The notes beneath the pieces are model-generated. The model was given only the letters and a program-made list of their open reading frames with translations, was not told the DNA's origin and did not search any database. The position numbers and the translations under genes were made by a program. Below, one piece after another: positions 1 through 9,502 of a DNA stretch of 64,000 nucleotides (positions within the stretch are counted from its first letter, which is position 1; every line of letters begins with the position of its first letter). This DNA comes from Methanothermobacter sp. GTDB lineage: Archaea > Methanobacteriota > Methanobacteria > Methanobacteriales > Methanothermobacteraceae. Location: contig NZ_JASFYE010000004.1 in the NCBI RefSeq assembly GCF_030055425.1, forward strand, positions 33,591 to 97,590, in the 5' to 3' direction.

Positions 1-194
1 GCGCCCTTGTGCTACCATCAGGTTTCATACCCTGTAGCCTCAGATGCAGGGAGGCATGGGAGAGGAATCTCATAGCCTTTGCAGACATGGAGGAGTTTAA
101 GAGGATACTTGAACTTGAGGATGAACTCCGCATGAAGCTCCCGCATTTTCATCTGGCATATGATGAGTATTTTGAGAAGATAGTCCTTGATTGA
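1..194 (+). CDS. C-terminal fragment of an unrecognised protein
   Basis: The frame is open from the window edge to a TGA at 192-194, so this is the last ~64 residues of a gene that starts outside the window. The fragment has a Cys-x3-Cys pair (PCSLRC) followed by an acidic, amphipathic helical tail ending in EKIVLD. The Cys pair followed by a helix resembles methanogen DUF483-type proteins, but this is only an impression. The intergenic stretch after it (195-382) is AT-rich and holds the promoter and ribosome site of the next gene. Confidence 0.45.
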   Translation, partial: ALVLPSGFIPCSLRCREAWERNLIAFADMEEFKRILELEDELRMKLPHFHLAYDEYFEKIVLD

Positions 195-382
195 ATCTTT
201 TTTTGGCTTACCATATGAGAAATCATTTCATTTAAAACATGAATCAGGTATTACTTTTGATCCATCTCTTTTTTAAATTGTTCTTACTTAGAATATTTTA
301 ATTAAGATTTAAATAGAATCCCATCAAATTTCTTTACGATATTAAATCAGTAAATTATTAAAAATTTAAAGGAGGTGAAAAA

Positions 383-3300
383 ATGAAGAAGTTTCTGCTG
401 ATAGCACTTATTCTGCTCATTGTTTCAGTTCCATCAGTCTCAGCAGCAGACAACGACACCAACACAACAGAGTCAAAGATGCTGAAGGATACAAACATGG
501 TGGTGCTCCTCACAGGTTGCGTGGTGGGAACCGTCGACCCCATAATGAACGACGCATACCACAACGACCTCCTCCCCGCTGGATACAACTTCAGTCTGAA
601 AATATACACCATGGACACCTTCAACCTCAACTCAACGGCATCCAGCCAGTTCAAAAATGACGTGAAGAACGCAGATATATTCTTCCTCTTCACAAGACCT
701 GGTTACCCGGTGACAGGGATGAGCTATGGGACGGAATTCGATGCAGCAGTCGACTTCCAGGCCCTCGCAGCCAGCATGAAACCTGGGGCGCGAATATTCG
801 TCCTGGGCCCTGTAAAACCCAACGTGACAGGTGTTAATGTAACCAACCTTCCAGCCTATGGTCCGGTGGCAGCACCTGCACTCTCACGGGAGAACATAAA
901 GAGGACGCTCCTGGAGGTCCTGAGGCTCAGCGGGGCCGTTAACCTCACTGCAAACGACACAAAACTGGTACCTGGAATGCAGGACTTCCTCTACCATCCA
1001 CTGGCACCACGTGTTTACACAGACAGAGAATCCTACACAGAATGGTACATGAACACCACTCTCTATAAGTCAGGGGCCCCATGGGTGGGGGTTGCCATAC
1101 TGAACCGATACTACCTCTCGGGTAACATGGACGTCTATGAGACCCTCATACAGAAACTCGAGGCAAAGGGACTCAACGTGATACCCTACTTCTACTGTTC
1201 AGACCCCATAGGGGCCTCGAGGCGCTTCTTCATGGTCAACAACAGTTCGGTGATTGACGCCCTTGTTGCCTGTGTACAGTTCGGTTACTGGCCAGACAAC
1301 CAGACCATAACCTTCTTCACTGACCTCAACGTACCTGTTCAGGGCCCGCTCCCGGTGTTCCTGCAGACATCACTGGATGATTACATAAACAGCAGCAGAC
1401 AGCAGGGCCTCAGGGGCCTGGAGTACTACTGGCTTGCCATGTTTGAGATGCAGGGGAGGATAGAGCCGATCCTTATAGGTGGTAACAGGGTCTCTGACCC
1501 TGACCCGCTAACCGGGGTCACACTCAAGGAATACGTGGCCTATGAGCCGGGGGTAAACCAGCTGGTTGAGCGAACACTTGCCTGGGTGAATCTCCGGAAG
1601 AAGGTGAACAGTGACAAGAGGGTGGCCATCGTCTACTTTGACAGCACCCATGATGAGGGGATGCCGGCAACCAATGGCCTCAACCTCTACGGCAGTCTGA
1701 GCAACATACTCCTTGCAATGAGGGCAGCAGGTTACACCACTGGAAACGGAAATCTGACCCCCGAGTACATCTATGAACTCATAAACAGGGCTGGAAGAAA
1801 CCCCAGGAACATGACACAGTCAGAACTCCGGAAACTGGTTGAGGCTGGATGCATCACGGTGCCGGTTTCAGAGTACCTCAGGTGGTATTCAAAGCTCCCG
1901 GTAACCCTCAGGCGCCAGGTTGAGGCAATGTGGGGTCCGGCTCCAGGTAACATCATGGTCTATAACGGCAGCATTGTGATCCCCGGCTTCATGCTCGGCA
2001 ACATTTTTATGGGTCCGCAGCCGGTCTGGAGGTGGAACGGTACACTCAACAACGGCACACTACCACCGACACACCAGTTCATAGCCTTCTACCTCTGGCT
2101 TCAGAATGGATTCAGGGCAGACGCAGTGGTACACGTGGGGCAGCACGGGACACTGGAGCTGCTACCAGGCCATGTGAATGCCATGACAGAGGATGACTGG
2201 CCAAACACCCTCATAGGATCCATCCCCAACATACACCTCCTCAAGATGGAGGACCCCCTTGAGGCCGTTATAAACCCTGCCAAGAGGAGGGCATACGCCG
2301 TTACCATCTCATACCTCATACCACCGGTCATGAGGACTGAACTCTACGGCGTATACCAGGAACTTGCAGACCTCCTGGGATCCTACAGCACTGCAGAGGC
2401 ATCAGGGGATAGGGACAGGATGAACGTCCTGGAATCCCTCATAAGGGATGGTGTGAAGAGGGCTGGCCTCGAGGTGAGGCTCAACGTGAGTAACTCAACC
2501 CCCTTCAGTGTCCTCAGACTGAGACTTGAGGAGTACCTCCATGAGCTCACAGAGATCCTCATGCCCTACGGACTCCACACCTTCGGGGAGCTCCCTGACA
2601 GTGAAACCCTTGAGAGGTTCCTGGATGCAATCATATCCTTTGACCCTGCAAACAGGACGGCAAGGAGGGATGAGATAAGAAACCTGCTCATCATGAGCGC
2701 CAGCAACGAGATGGCATCACTCCTGAGGGCCCTCAACGGGGAATTCATACAGCCAGCTCCGGCGAGAAGTCCCATAATCAACCTTGCGGCGCTTCCAACA
2801 GGCCGGAACATGTACACCTTTGACCCATCATCCATCCCTGACCCCGCAGCGGTGGTAATGGGATCAAGGGCTGCAGAGGAGATGCTTAAACGCCACAGGG
2901 AGGCAAACGGTGGAAGGTACCCTGAAACCGTTGCCGTGGATATAGGTGACATTATATCAACCGGTGGACAGAGCATCGCAGCCATATTCTATTTCCTGGG
3001 TGTTAAACCGGTCTATGAGAGCGGAGCACTCATCGGGACAGAGATCATCCCACTCAGTGAACTTGGAAGGCCAAGGATCGACGTTGTGATAAGCGACTTC
3101 CACAACTTCCGAGGGGCAATCCCAGGGGCAATGGACGTCATAGACAATACAATTAAGAGGATAGCGAACCTCAACGAGTCATCTGAGATGAACTATGTGC
3201 GAAAACACTACCTTGCCCTCAGATCAGGCATCTACAGTGAACTGGTGGCCTCAGGAATGAACAGTTCAGCGGCCGATGCAATGGCTGACAGGCTTGCAAG

Positions 3301-4327
3301 GACCAGGATCTTTGGATTGCCACCTGGTGCAGACCCCCATGGTGCAGGTGTCGACAGGATACTCTGGTCACGGGATGACTGGACAGCCGAAGAGCTTGCA
3401 GAGACCTACCTCAGCTACTACTCGTATGCCTATGGAAGGGACCTCAACGGCCTCCAGAGCCCGAAACTCCTGGAGTCACTCCTTCGTACAGTTGACGCCA
3501 GCATGGTGATAATGCCCTACAGGGCACCCGGCGAGGGAACCTGCCTCTACAGGGTCTCGGTCACCGTGAACTTCATGGTTAACTACCTCACAGGGAGAAA
3601 CATAAACAGCTACATTGCAAAAACAGCCTACGGAACACCCATCATAAGGACCCTCCAGGAGTCAGCCTACGATGACCTTGCAGTGACACTCCTCAACCCC
3701 GCATGGATCCAGGGCAAACTGCGTGAGGGTCCATCTGGCAGCGCATCAATAGCACTGCAGGTGAGGGACCTCTTCATGAGTGATGCCCTCGTGGACGTGG
3801 CATCAGCCGATGTCTGGAGGAGGATTGCCGATACATTCCTCTTTGGCAGTTCTGTGAGGTCACAGATTGATGCATCAGCCCTCCAGATGATAGCACGCTA
3901 TGTGAGGCAGGCCCATACAAGGGGACTTGTATCCCTCTCAGGGGCCGAAGTTGCAGCAATATCCGAGATGCTGGGTGAGGGGACTTCCACAGAAACGGGT
4001 GGGGGTACCTCCACAGACACAGACCAGGGAAACAATCAGGGTTCGGATCATGGAACCACCGCAGGATCTCATGGAACCACAGGAAGAGGAGGAAGATCTC
4101 CAGGCACCCATGCAGGTGTTCCGGCACAGTCCTCTGCCTCAGAGTCAGGTTCATCATCCCCGGGGGTTGCAGGGGCATCAGAACAGAAACCTGGAAGTGC
4201 CTATGAGATCTCAACCCCACAGGCAGAGGAGAAATCAGGCAGCACACAGATCTACGCTGTTCTTGGCATACTTGGAATCTTCTGCCTTCTCGGAGTTGGC
4301 TACTACTTCGGACCCCTCAGAAAATAA
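383..4327 (+). CDS. Secreted, membrane-anchored CobN-like (cobaltochelatase/Mg-chelatase H family) protein
   Basis: This 1314-residue protein has an N-terminal signal peptide (residues 1-21, cleavage after VSA), then a complete CobN/BchH-type body. The family signature HVGQHGTLE lies at residues 584-592 and is followed by LLPGH; the later GLPPGADPHGAG region is also typical. A low-complexity Ser/Thr/Gly linker (about 1195-1275) leads to a single C-terminal transmembrane helix and a short basic tail, so the chelatase-like domain should face outside the cell. The ATG at 383 follows AAAGGAGGTG with good spacing. Cytoplasmic CobN inserts cobalt into a corrinoid with ATP-driven CobST; an exported copy cannot use ATP in that way, so its substrate is unknown (tetrapyrrole or metal binding is my inference). 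A paralogue closes the window at 61047-64000. Confidence 0.85.
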   Translation: MKKFLLIALILLIVSVPSVSAADNDTNTTESKMLKDTNMVVLLTGCVVGTVDPIMNDAYHNDLLPAGYNFSLKIYTMDTFNLNSTASSQFKNDVKNADIFFLFTRPGYPVTGMSYGTEFDAAVDFQALAASMKPGARIFVLGPVKPNVTGVNVTNLPAYGPVAAPALSRENIKRTLLEVLRLSGAVNLTANDTKLVPGMQDFLYHPLAPRVYTDRESYTEWYMNTTLYKSGAPWVGVAILNRYYLSGNMDVYETLIQKLEAKGLNVIPYFYCSDPIGASRRFFMVNNSSVIDALVACVQFGYWPDNQTITFFTDLNVPVQGPLPVFLQTSLDDYINSSRQQGLRGLEYYWLAMFEMQGRIEPILIGGNRVSDPDPLTGVTLKEYVAYEPGVNQLVERTLAWVNLRKKVNSDKRVAIVYFDSTHDEGMPATNGLNLYGSLSNILLAMRAAGYTTGNGNLTPEYIYELINRAGRNPRNMTQSELRKLVEAGCITVPVSEYLRWYSKLPVTLRRQVEAMWGPAPGNIMVYNGSIVIPGFMLGNIFMGPQPVWRWNGTLNNGTLPPTHQFIAFYLWLQNGFRADAVVHVGQHGTLELLPGHVNAMTEDDWPNTLIGSIPNIHLLKMEDPLEAVINPAKRRAYAVTISYLIPPVMRTELYGVYQELADLLGSYSTAEASGDRDRMNVLESLIRDGVKRAGLEVRLNVSNSTPFSVLRLRLEEYLHELTEILMPYGLHTFGELPDSETLERFLDAIISFDPANRTARRDEIRNLLIMSASNEMASLLRALNGEFIQPAPARSPIINLAALPTGRNMYTFDPSSIPDPAAVVMGSRAAEEMLKRHREANGGRYPETVAVDIGDIISTGGQSIAAIFYFLGVKPVYESGALIGTEIIPLSELGRPRIDVVISDFHNFRGAIPGAMDVIDNTIKRIANLNESSEMNYVRKHYLALRSGIYSELVASGMNSSAADAMADRLARTRIFGLPPGADPHGAGVDRILWSRDDWTAEELAETYLSYYSYAYGRDLNGLQSPKLLESLLRTVDASMVIMPYRAPGEGTCLYRVSVTVNFMVNYLTGRNINSYIAKTAYGTPIIRTLQESAYDDLAVTLLNPAWIQGKLREGPSGSASIALQVRDLFMSDALVDVASADVWRRIADTFLFGSSVRSQIDASALQMIARYVRQAHTRGLVSLSGAEVAAISEMLGEGTSTETGGGTSTDTDQGNNQGSDHGTTAGSHGTTGRGGRSPGTHAGVPAQSSASESGSSSPGVAGASEQKPGSAYEISTPQAEEKSGSTQIYAVLGILGIFCLLGVGYYFGPLRK

Positions 4328-4342
4328 TTTCATTCCCTTTTA

Positions 4343-4349
4343 TTTTTTT
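4343..4349 (+). terminator. Oligo-T terminator after the CobN-like gene
   Basis: A run of seven T residues begins 16 bases after the stop codon at 4325-4327, preceded by further T-rich sequence. Archaeal RNA polymerase terminates at oligo-T tracts. The stretch to 4513 carries no recognisable gene. Confidence 0.4.
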
Positions 4350-4513
4350 AACGTGTGACGATAATGGGTTTTTATCCTGTTTAACTCTGCTAATGGCTTT
4401 TTCATAATTCCAAAGATTTTTCAATAGTCCTAATACCTTTCCATGGATCCAGGGCTTCCAGAATTTATATTTAACATGAATTCTCCATTTACTTACATCA
4501 GGTTCCCTAGACT

Positions 4514-5113
4514 TCATCTTATCTTCCTGTAAATGTAGAGGAGAATCAGGGGGATGGCGATGAGTATGGCGTAATCCAGCGCATGGAAAACTGGCCTCAG
4601 TGAGGTCCATTCAGGACCAGGGAGATAACCTGAGTATGCAAGGACGAGGCACCATGGCAGGGAACCGGCGAATGTGTAGATAACGAATTTCTTCAGATCC
4701 ATCCTGGCTATACCTGCGGGGAGGGATATGAAGGTTCTGATAACCGGCAGCATCCTTGAGATGAGGACGGCCTCGTGTCCGTACCTTTCAAACCATTCAT
4801 CGGCCATCCTGAGTTTACTATCTGTTATCATGATGTAGGGGCCATACCTCTCCAGTAAGGGACGCCCTCCCCTGAGACCCGCAATATAGGCCAGAAGAGA
4901 ACCCAGAAGGTTACCCAGCGCACCCGCAATTACAACGCCAGTGAGGGTCAGATTCTACTGCCATGGTATGTATCCGCTGAAGGGGATTATAACCTCACTT
5001 GGAACTGGAATACAGGCACTTTCAAGGGCCATGAGAAAGACTATACCGGGATACCCGGTTTCCTCTATGAATCTGATCACAGAGTCTGTAAGGGTCATGG
5101 TTATATCAAGCAT
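4514..5113 (-). pseudogene. DedA-family membrane protein interrupted by an in-frame TAG
   Basis: Reading from the ATG at 5113 (or 5098) gives a continuous DedA/SNARE-associated-type protein of about 199 residues, including the typical early segment [20 protein letters not shown] and the later segment LISRMLPVIRTFISLPAG. The only interruption is a TAG codon at 4955-4957, after Pro-Trp-Gln and before Asn-Leu-Thr; the frame is unchanged on both sides. DedA proteins are polytopic membrane proteins linked to lipid flipping and membrane homeostasis. The segment after TAG could restart at the ATG at 4831, but would then lack the re-entrant N-terminal part. Either a nonsense mutation or a sequence error is likely; Methanothermobacter is not known to decode TAG as pyrrolysine. 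Confidence 0.75.
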
Positions 5114-5163
5114 GCTGACCCTTTCTATCATTGATTATATAATTTTTGGGGGATGTGGTTATT

Positions 5164-6087
5164 CTATGAAAACCTATGGAATAACTGTGGCCTGAAACCC
5201 AGTCCCAGCAGGATTTCCTTGTCCTCATCCTTTAATTTGTGCTCTGAAGTTGGGGGGACAGGTTTTCCGTCCCTTGCAAGTATCACTCCACCCTTCCGCT
5301 GGGCCCCCATGAATTTACCTGCATTTCCGTTCACTATGAGGTAACCGTCCCTCATATCTATGCCAGAGAAGTCATCACAGTCACCATCTATGATAACCGT
5401 GCCACCACTGAGGAGTGCACCTGTATTTTTACCGGCGTTACCATTCACCAGGACCGTCCCGCGCCTCATGAGTATCCCGGTTGATAGGTCCACGTCCCCG
5501 TTGTGGATCACCTCGGCGTCAACATCAAGCCTGGCGCAGAGGGTGTCCCTGATATGACCATCATCTATGAGCATCCTGCCGGGGGTGAATGTAAAATTAA
5601 CGGGTTTTTCGCCCCTGAGGCCCGATTTAAGGATGTCAGTTACTGATAGGAACTTCTTATATCCCCTCCTATCGGATTTAACCTCAACCACGTTCCCCAC
5701 AGGGTCCTTAACCTTCCCCTTTACATAAATTGTGCCTGAGACCATGCTGATACCCATACGGGTGTCCACGTCCCCCTCAACGGTCAGGACACCTGTATCC
5801 AGGGCGCCACCGGTCCCCCCGAAGTATGCAAGGTCCGCCCCCATGCTTGAAGCGAGCCTGTGGCCGGCATCCCCCCTCACAACCACCTCACCTCCACCCT
5901 TGAGGTGTTCAACAACATCCCTGAAGGTGCAGGATGTACCCGGGATCCTGTCCTCAGGGTCAAGCTTCTCACCCCTGTGCTGCCAGTGGAAGTTGTAGGT
6001 GAAATCTGCGATGCAGTCCACCGGCCCATCGGGTTCAAGTTCAATAACTTCCCTTTCATCCCTCCTCCTTCCAAAGAGTCCGAACAT
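5164..6087 (-). CDS. GXGXG (FwdC/GltS C-terminal type) beta-helix protein
   Basis: The 307-residue protein has a short basic N-terminus and then repeated glycine-rich strands such as GGTVIIDGDCDDFSG and GYLIVNGNAGKFMG, spaced by about 19-20 residues. This is the right-handed beta-helix (GXGXG) fold of formylmethanofuran dehydrogenase subunit C and of the C-terminal domain of glutamate synthase. No cofactor motif is visible, so a structural or scaffold role inside a larger complex is likely but unproven. It stands alone, not in an fwd/fmd cluster. The ATG at 6087 follows GAGGTGCTCTC. Confidence 0.75.
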   Translation of the reverse strand: MFGLFGRRRDEREVIELEPDGPVDCIADFTYNFHWQHRGEKLDPEDRIPGTSCTFRDVVEHLKGGGEVVVRGDAGHRLASSMGADLAYFGGTGGALDTGVLTVEGDVDTRMGISMVSGTIYVKGKVKDPVGNVVEVKSDRRGYKKFLSVTDILKSGLRGEKPVNFTFTPGRMLIDDGHIRDTLCARLDVDAEVIHNGDVDLSTGILMRRGTVLVNGNAGKNTGALLSGGTVIIDGDCDDFSGIDMRDGYLIVNGNAGKFMGAQRKGGVILARDGKPVPPTSEHKLKDEDKEILLGLGFRPQLFHRFS

Positions 6088-6120
6088 GAGAGCACCTCCA
6101 CATATTTATTACTCCAACCA

Positions 6121-6131
6121 CAGATTTATAT
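6121..6131 (+). promoter_or_regulatory. TATA box upstream of the triple repeat
   Basis: The sequence GATTTATATAC lies just before the 49-bp repeats. With the usual archaeal spacing the transcript would start near 6150, inside repeat copy 1, so the mRNA would carry copies 2 and 3 ahead of the gene at 6279. Confidence 0.4.
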
Positions 6132-6140
6132 ACCAATACA

Positions 6141-6284
6141 ATTAAGTTTCCTATGTTCTATCAATCAAGAGGATGGTAACTTGCCCATGATTAAGTTTCC
6201 TATGTTCTATCAATCAAGAGGATGGTAACTTGCCCATGATTAAGTTTCCTATGTTCTATCAATCAAGAGGATGGTAACTTGCCC
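6141..6284 (+). repeat. 49-bp tandem repeat, three copies, each with a ribosome site and TTG start
   Basis: Copies run 6141-6189, 6190-6238 and 6239-6284 (the last is cut short where the gene diverges). They are identical over their shared length. Each contains GAGG followed eight bases later by TTGCCC. In copies 1 and 2 the TTG opens a 16-codon frame ending in TAA, one base before the next TTG; in copy 3 the TTG at 6279 opens the downstream gene. The unit is not a multiple of three, which is why the copies do not fuse in frame. Confidence 0.95.
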
Positions 6285-6896
6285 GGTAAAATGGAGATAC
6301 TCAGAGCCCTATCCGAGCTGGGAGTGGATACAAGGTTTGTAAGTGTAACAGAGAGTGAGGTCCTCATAAACAACCTGCGGTTCTCAAGGTTCTCAAGGAG
6401 GAGGGAGGAGGAGTTCAGCTCAAGGTACCCTGAGATCAGGGTTGTAAGGTCAGGGGTCTTCCAGAGGATATGCTCAAGGGCATCCAGGGTCCTTGCATCA
6501 ACCCTGCGACCCAGGGTGGGTGTGAGGATCCAGGCCAAAGGTGAGATGGCCCATGCCCTCCATGTGATCCTCGAGCCCTACACAAGAAAGTACGGCATAA
6601 AAATCGGTGAAGGGGATGTCACAGCACTTCCAGCCACGCTGGACCATTCCATTGCAGCGGCACTTGAGGACATGGTGAGGGGTGAGCGTATAGGGTACCA
6701 TCACAGGTCAACACCCACGGTCATATACCCCCTCTCAACTGTACCTGCAGGGTGGATTGAGTCGTGGCTCGGCACTGAAATCACCATCACCAACAACCCA
6801 ACCGTGGCGGAGTTCATGGAGTTCTTCAATGATAATGTACCCCAGTTCAGGGATAAGATGCGGAAGTCCCTTGAGTTCATAGGGGGAAATGGTTGA
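6279..6896 (+). CDS. Conserved-looking hypothetical protein
   Basis: The 205-residue product is not recognised. It starts with a short helix-rich, Arg-rich segment (SRFSRRREEEFSSRYPE), and its centre has small mixed alpha/beta stretches including LPATLDHSIAAALEDMVRGE and a Trp-rich WIESWLGTE. There are no transmembrane segments or Cys clusters. The TTG at 6279 has a GAGG eight bases upstream; an ATG at 6291 is an alternative start with a poorer ribosome site. It stands alone between the FwdC-like gene and rfcL. Its initiation region is the third copy of a tandem repeat, so its translation may be affected by the two upstream minicistrons. Confidence 0.6.
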   Translation: MPGKMEILRALSELGVDTRFVSVTESEVLINNLRFSRFSRRREEEFSSRYPEIRVVRSGVFQRICSRASRVLASTLRPRVGVRIQAKGEMAHALHVILEPYTRKYGIKIGEGDVTALPATLDHSIAAALEDMVRGERIGYHHRSTPTVIYPLSTVPAGWIESWLGTEITITNNPTVAEFMEFFNDNVPQFRDKMRKSLEFIGGNG

Positions 6897-6986
6897 TTTT
6901 AATATCTTGCAGTTGCGTTCATGCCTGAAAAGAGGTTTATTGGGGGGATTTACAGGGAAAAATAAGGGGGTGAATTAATTCAATAA

Positions 6987-8399
6987 TCACCCTGAGAACT
7001 GGAAAAGTGAAGTCTGCTTCTCACGAGGTTTATCATAGTCTGAATCGGATCCTGAGGATTTATCATCACTGGATTCACTGATTTTACCTTTAGATGACTT
7101 TCTGTCCTTATCTGTGCTCCGGGACTTCTTCTTCTGGATGTAAAGTGGGCCGGTTTTATCAGACTTTTTACGTGTCTTCTTCGCTTTGGGAGCCTTTATC
7201 TTTCTTTTCCTGAACAGTTTAACCTCTTCGTCTGTGAGTTCAAGGAATTCCTTCATCTCATAGGCCATTTCATCGTTCTCGAATATTATCTCCAGGTAGG
7301 GGAACATTGAAATTGCAACCTTGGGTGATATGTGCATCCTCTCAGCCATCTTACCTGCAACACTGTCACGGAGGCTCCTCTGCTTGCGTGTTCTCCCGAG
7401 TAGCCTGAAGGAGGATGAACCTGTGTACCTGACGAATTTCCTGTAGGTCTTCTCCTTGGCGAGGGCGACACCGGGACCCATGAGATCAGAGGCGTAGCGC
7501 CAGTAGGTGTAGTTCCTGCTCCTCACAGCACGGCCAAAGAACATATCTGCATGTGATAGCATGTCATAGGCCCTGCTGATCTCATGGGGCTTTTCATATT
7601 CCCTTGGAACATTCTCTGCAATGAATTCAAGTACAAGTGTCGGGTCATCATCCACCCTCATGGCCTCCCTGATCTTTGAGAAGTCGCGGCTTTTCAGAAC
7701 TGCCCTCACGGCGTCGAAGAGATTGGACGTGGAATCCTTCTCACCCATGCTGAGGAGTTCCTCACCAACCCGCTCCTCACCACCGGCCACCGCCTCAAGG
7801 TCATTGATGGCAGAACGCAGATCCCCATGGGACCTCTTTGCAAGTTCCTTGAGGACATCATCGGGGCATTCGATACCCTCTGCCCGGCATATCCGTTTCA
7901 GGGCCGCGGCTATGGATGATGTGTGAACCTTCCTGATGTTTATGACCTTACACTTTGGTTTGATGCTCTGAAGTCTCTTGCTGTAGGGGTCATTGGCGGT
8001 TAACACAATCGGATGTTTGCTCTCCCTGAGTATCCTGTTTATGGCCTGGACACCGCCCCGGTCCTCGTTGCCGTGTATACCATCCACCTCGTCGAGGATG
8101 ATCAGTTTGAGGTCATGGTTGAAGAGGGAGTGGGTGGCTGACGCCTCACCGGCAGTCCTCATTATGGCATCCTGTGAGCGCTTGTCACTGGCATTGAGTT
8201 CAAGGGTGTCTGAGAACTCCCTACCTATTATGTGTGCTATGGTTGTCTTCCCGGTACCTGGCGGGCCCACAAGGAGGAGGGGGGGCTGGGGTTCGCCTGC
8301 CTTCCACCCCTTGATCCACTCCTTTATCTCGGCTATGGCCTTCTGGTTCCCGGCCACCTCATCAAAGGTTCTGGGCCGGTACTTCTCTGTCCATGACAT
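6987..8399 (-). CDS. rfcL: Replication factor C large subunit
   Basis: The clamp-loader large subunit opens the PCNA ring with the small subunit so that PCNA can be loaded on primed DNA. The 470-residue protein has the N-terminal RFC box ([15 protein letters not shown]), Walker [10 protein letters not shown] at 45-53, Walker B with DEVD at about 103-106, and sensor and collar regions. The last ~80 residues are Lys/Ser-rich and end in QTSLFQF, a PCNA-interacting (PIP) box. It lies 12 bases downstream of rfcS on the same strand, in the usual methanobacterial pair. Confidence 0.97.
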   Translation of the reverse strand: MSWTEKYRPRTFDEVAGNQKAIAEIKEWIKGWKAGEPQPPLLLVGPPGTGKTTIAHIIGREFSDTLELNASDKRSQDAIMRTAGEASATHSLFNHDLKLIILDEVDGIHGNEDRGGVQAINRILRESKHPIVLTANDPYSKRLQSIKPKCKVINIRKVHTSSIAAALKRICRAEGIECPDDVLKELAKRSHGDLRSAINDLEAVAGGEERVGEELLSMGEKDSTSNLFDAVRAVLKSRDFSKIREAMRVDDDPTLVLEFIAENVPREYEKPHEISRAYDMLSHADMFFGRAVRSRNYTYWRYASDLMGPGVALAKEKTYRKFVRYTGSSSFRLLGRTRKQRSLRDSVAGKMAERMHISPKVAISMFPYLEIIFENDEMAYEMKEFLELTDEEVKLFRKRKIKAPKAKKTRKKSDKTGPLYIQKKKSRSTDKDRKSSKGKISESSDDKSSGSDSDYDKPREKQTSLFQFSG

Positions 8400-8411
8400 T
8401 GATCTACCCTC

Positions 8412-9365
8412 TCAATGTTCCAGGAACCTTGCCAGGAGGGCTTCAAGCTGTATCCTTGGGTTGGCGCCCTCCCTTATCCTGAAGTCGTACTCTCCAACAG
8501 CCTCTATGAGTTTTATGTACCTCTCCCCCTCAATGGATCCCTCCATTGCGAGCCTTGAGAGTTCCTGGTAGATCTGGGTGACCATGTCCTCGCCGCTTAT
8601 ACCCTGGAGGACCATGATCTCCCTGAGCATGTCCCTGGCCTCCATGAACTTCCCATCCAGGATGGTCATTATCATCTTCCTCACATCCTTTGGCCTGGCC
8701 CTTGAGACCACCTCGTAGATGCTGGATTCTGTTATCCTCTCACCCAGTGAGGCCGCTGACTGGAGGATGTTTATGGCCTTCCTGAGGTCACCCTCTGCAA
8801 AGTAGACCACCGTGTCAAGGGCCTGTGGCTCGTATTCCAGGCCCTCCTGCTCTGCGATGTACTCCAGGCGGCTTATTATGTGGCGGCCCTTGAGGGGGAG
8901 GAACCTGAAGATGGCGCACCTTGACTGTATCGGGTCTATGATCTTTGAGGAGTAGTTACAGGAGAGTATGAATGAGGAGGTCTTGGTGTACATCTCCATC
9001 TCCCTCCTGAGGGCGTGCTGGGCGTCCTTTGTCATGTTGTCAACCTCGTCAAGGAATATTATCCTGAAGGGCGCCCCCACAGGTTTCAGACGGCAGAAGT
9101 TCTTTATGCTGGTCCTCACGGTATCTATGCCCCTGGCGTCTGAGGCGTTCAGCTCCAGGAAGTTCTGCCTCCAGTACTCCCCGAGGATCTCCCTTGCAAG
9201 GGCAAGGGCCGTTGTTGTTTTACCAACACCTGCAGGGCCTGTGAACATGAGGTTCGGCATGCTCTTCTCTTCAACGTAGCGTTTGAGGCGTGGTATTATG
9301 TGTTCCTGGCCAACTATATCATCAAGTTTCTGTGGTCTGTACTTCTCTACCCAAGGTCCATTCAT
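8412..9365 (-). CDS. rfcS: Replication factor C small subunit
   Basis: This 317-residue AAA+ clamp-loader subunit has the RFC box at its start ([16 protein letters not shown]), Walker A GPAGVGKT at 43-50, a Walker B DEVD, and the SRC arginine-finger motif in [12 protein letters not shown]. Family knowledge: archaeal RFC is built from several small subunits and one large subunit. It is the promoter-proximal gene of the rfcS-rfcL pair; the ATG at 9365 follows a GGTGATC-type ribosome site. No gene is visible in the 137 bases between it and aroE. Confidence 0.97.
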   Translation of the reverse strand: MNGPWVEKYRPQKLDDIVGQEHIIPRLKRYVEEKSMPNLMFTGPAGVGKTTTALALAREILGEYWRQNFLELNASDARGIDTVRTSIKNFCRLKPVGAPFRIIFLDEVDNMTKDAQHALRREMEMYTKTSSFILSCNYSSKIIDPIQSRCAIFRFLPLKGRHIISRLEYIAEQEGLEYEPQALDTVVYFAEGDLRKAINILQSAASLGERITESSIYEVVSRARPKDVRKMIMTILDGKFMEARDMLREIMVLQGISGEDMVTQIYQELSRLAMEGSIEGERYIKLIEAVGEYDFRIREGANPRIQLEALLARFLEH

Positions 9366-9502
9366 AAGATCACCGGTAATGGTTAAGAATTATCTTTCAT
9401 AGGATCAGGATGGGGGTTAACATTTCTGGATAATGTGGTATATCCATCTTTCTGAGGAGGTTAATGGTTACCCATCCCCCGGCTGAAACATCCATGAGGG
9501 AG

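Noticed and set aside
3774-4247. 157-residue minus-strand frame opposite the CobN-like C-terminus
   Set aside because: It lies antisense to a well-supported gene in a low-complexity, third-position-biased region and has no ribosome site.
4955-4957. TAG in dedA as a pyrrolysine codon
   Set aside because: Pyrrolysine use is known in methylamine-using Methanosarcinales and relatives, not in Methanothermobacter, and DedA is not a known pyrrolysine protein. Mutation or sequence error is simpler.
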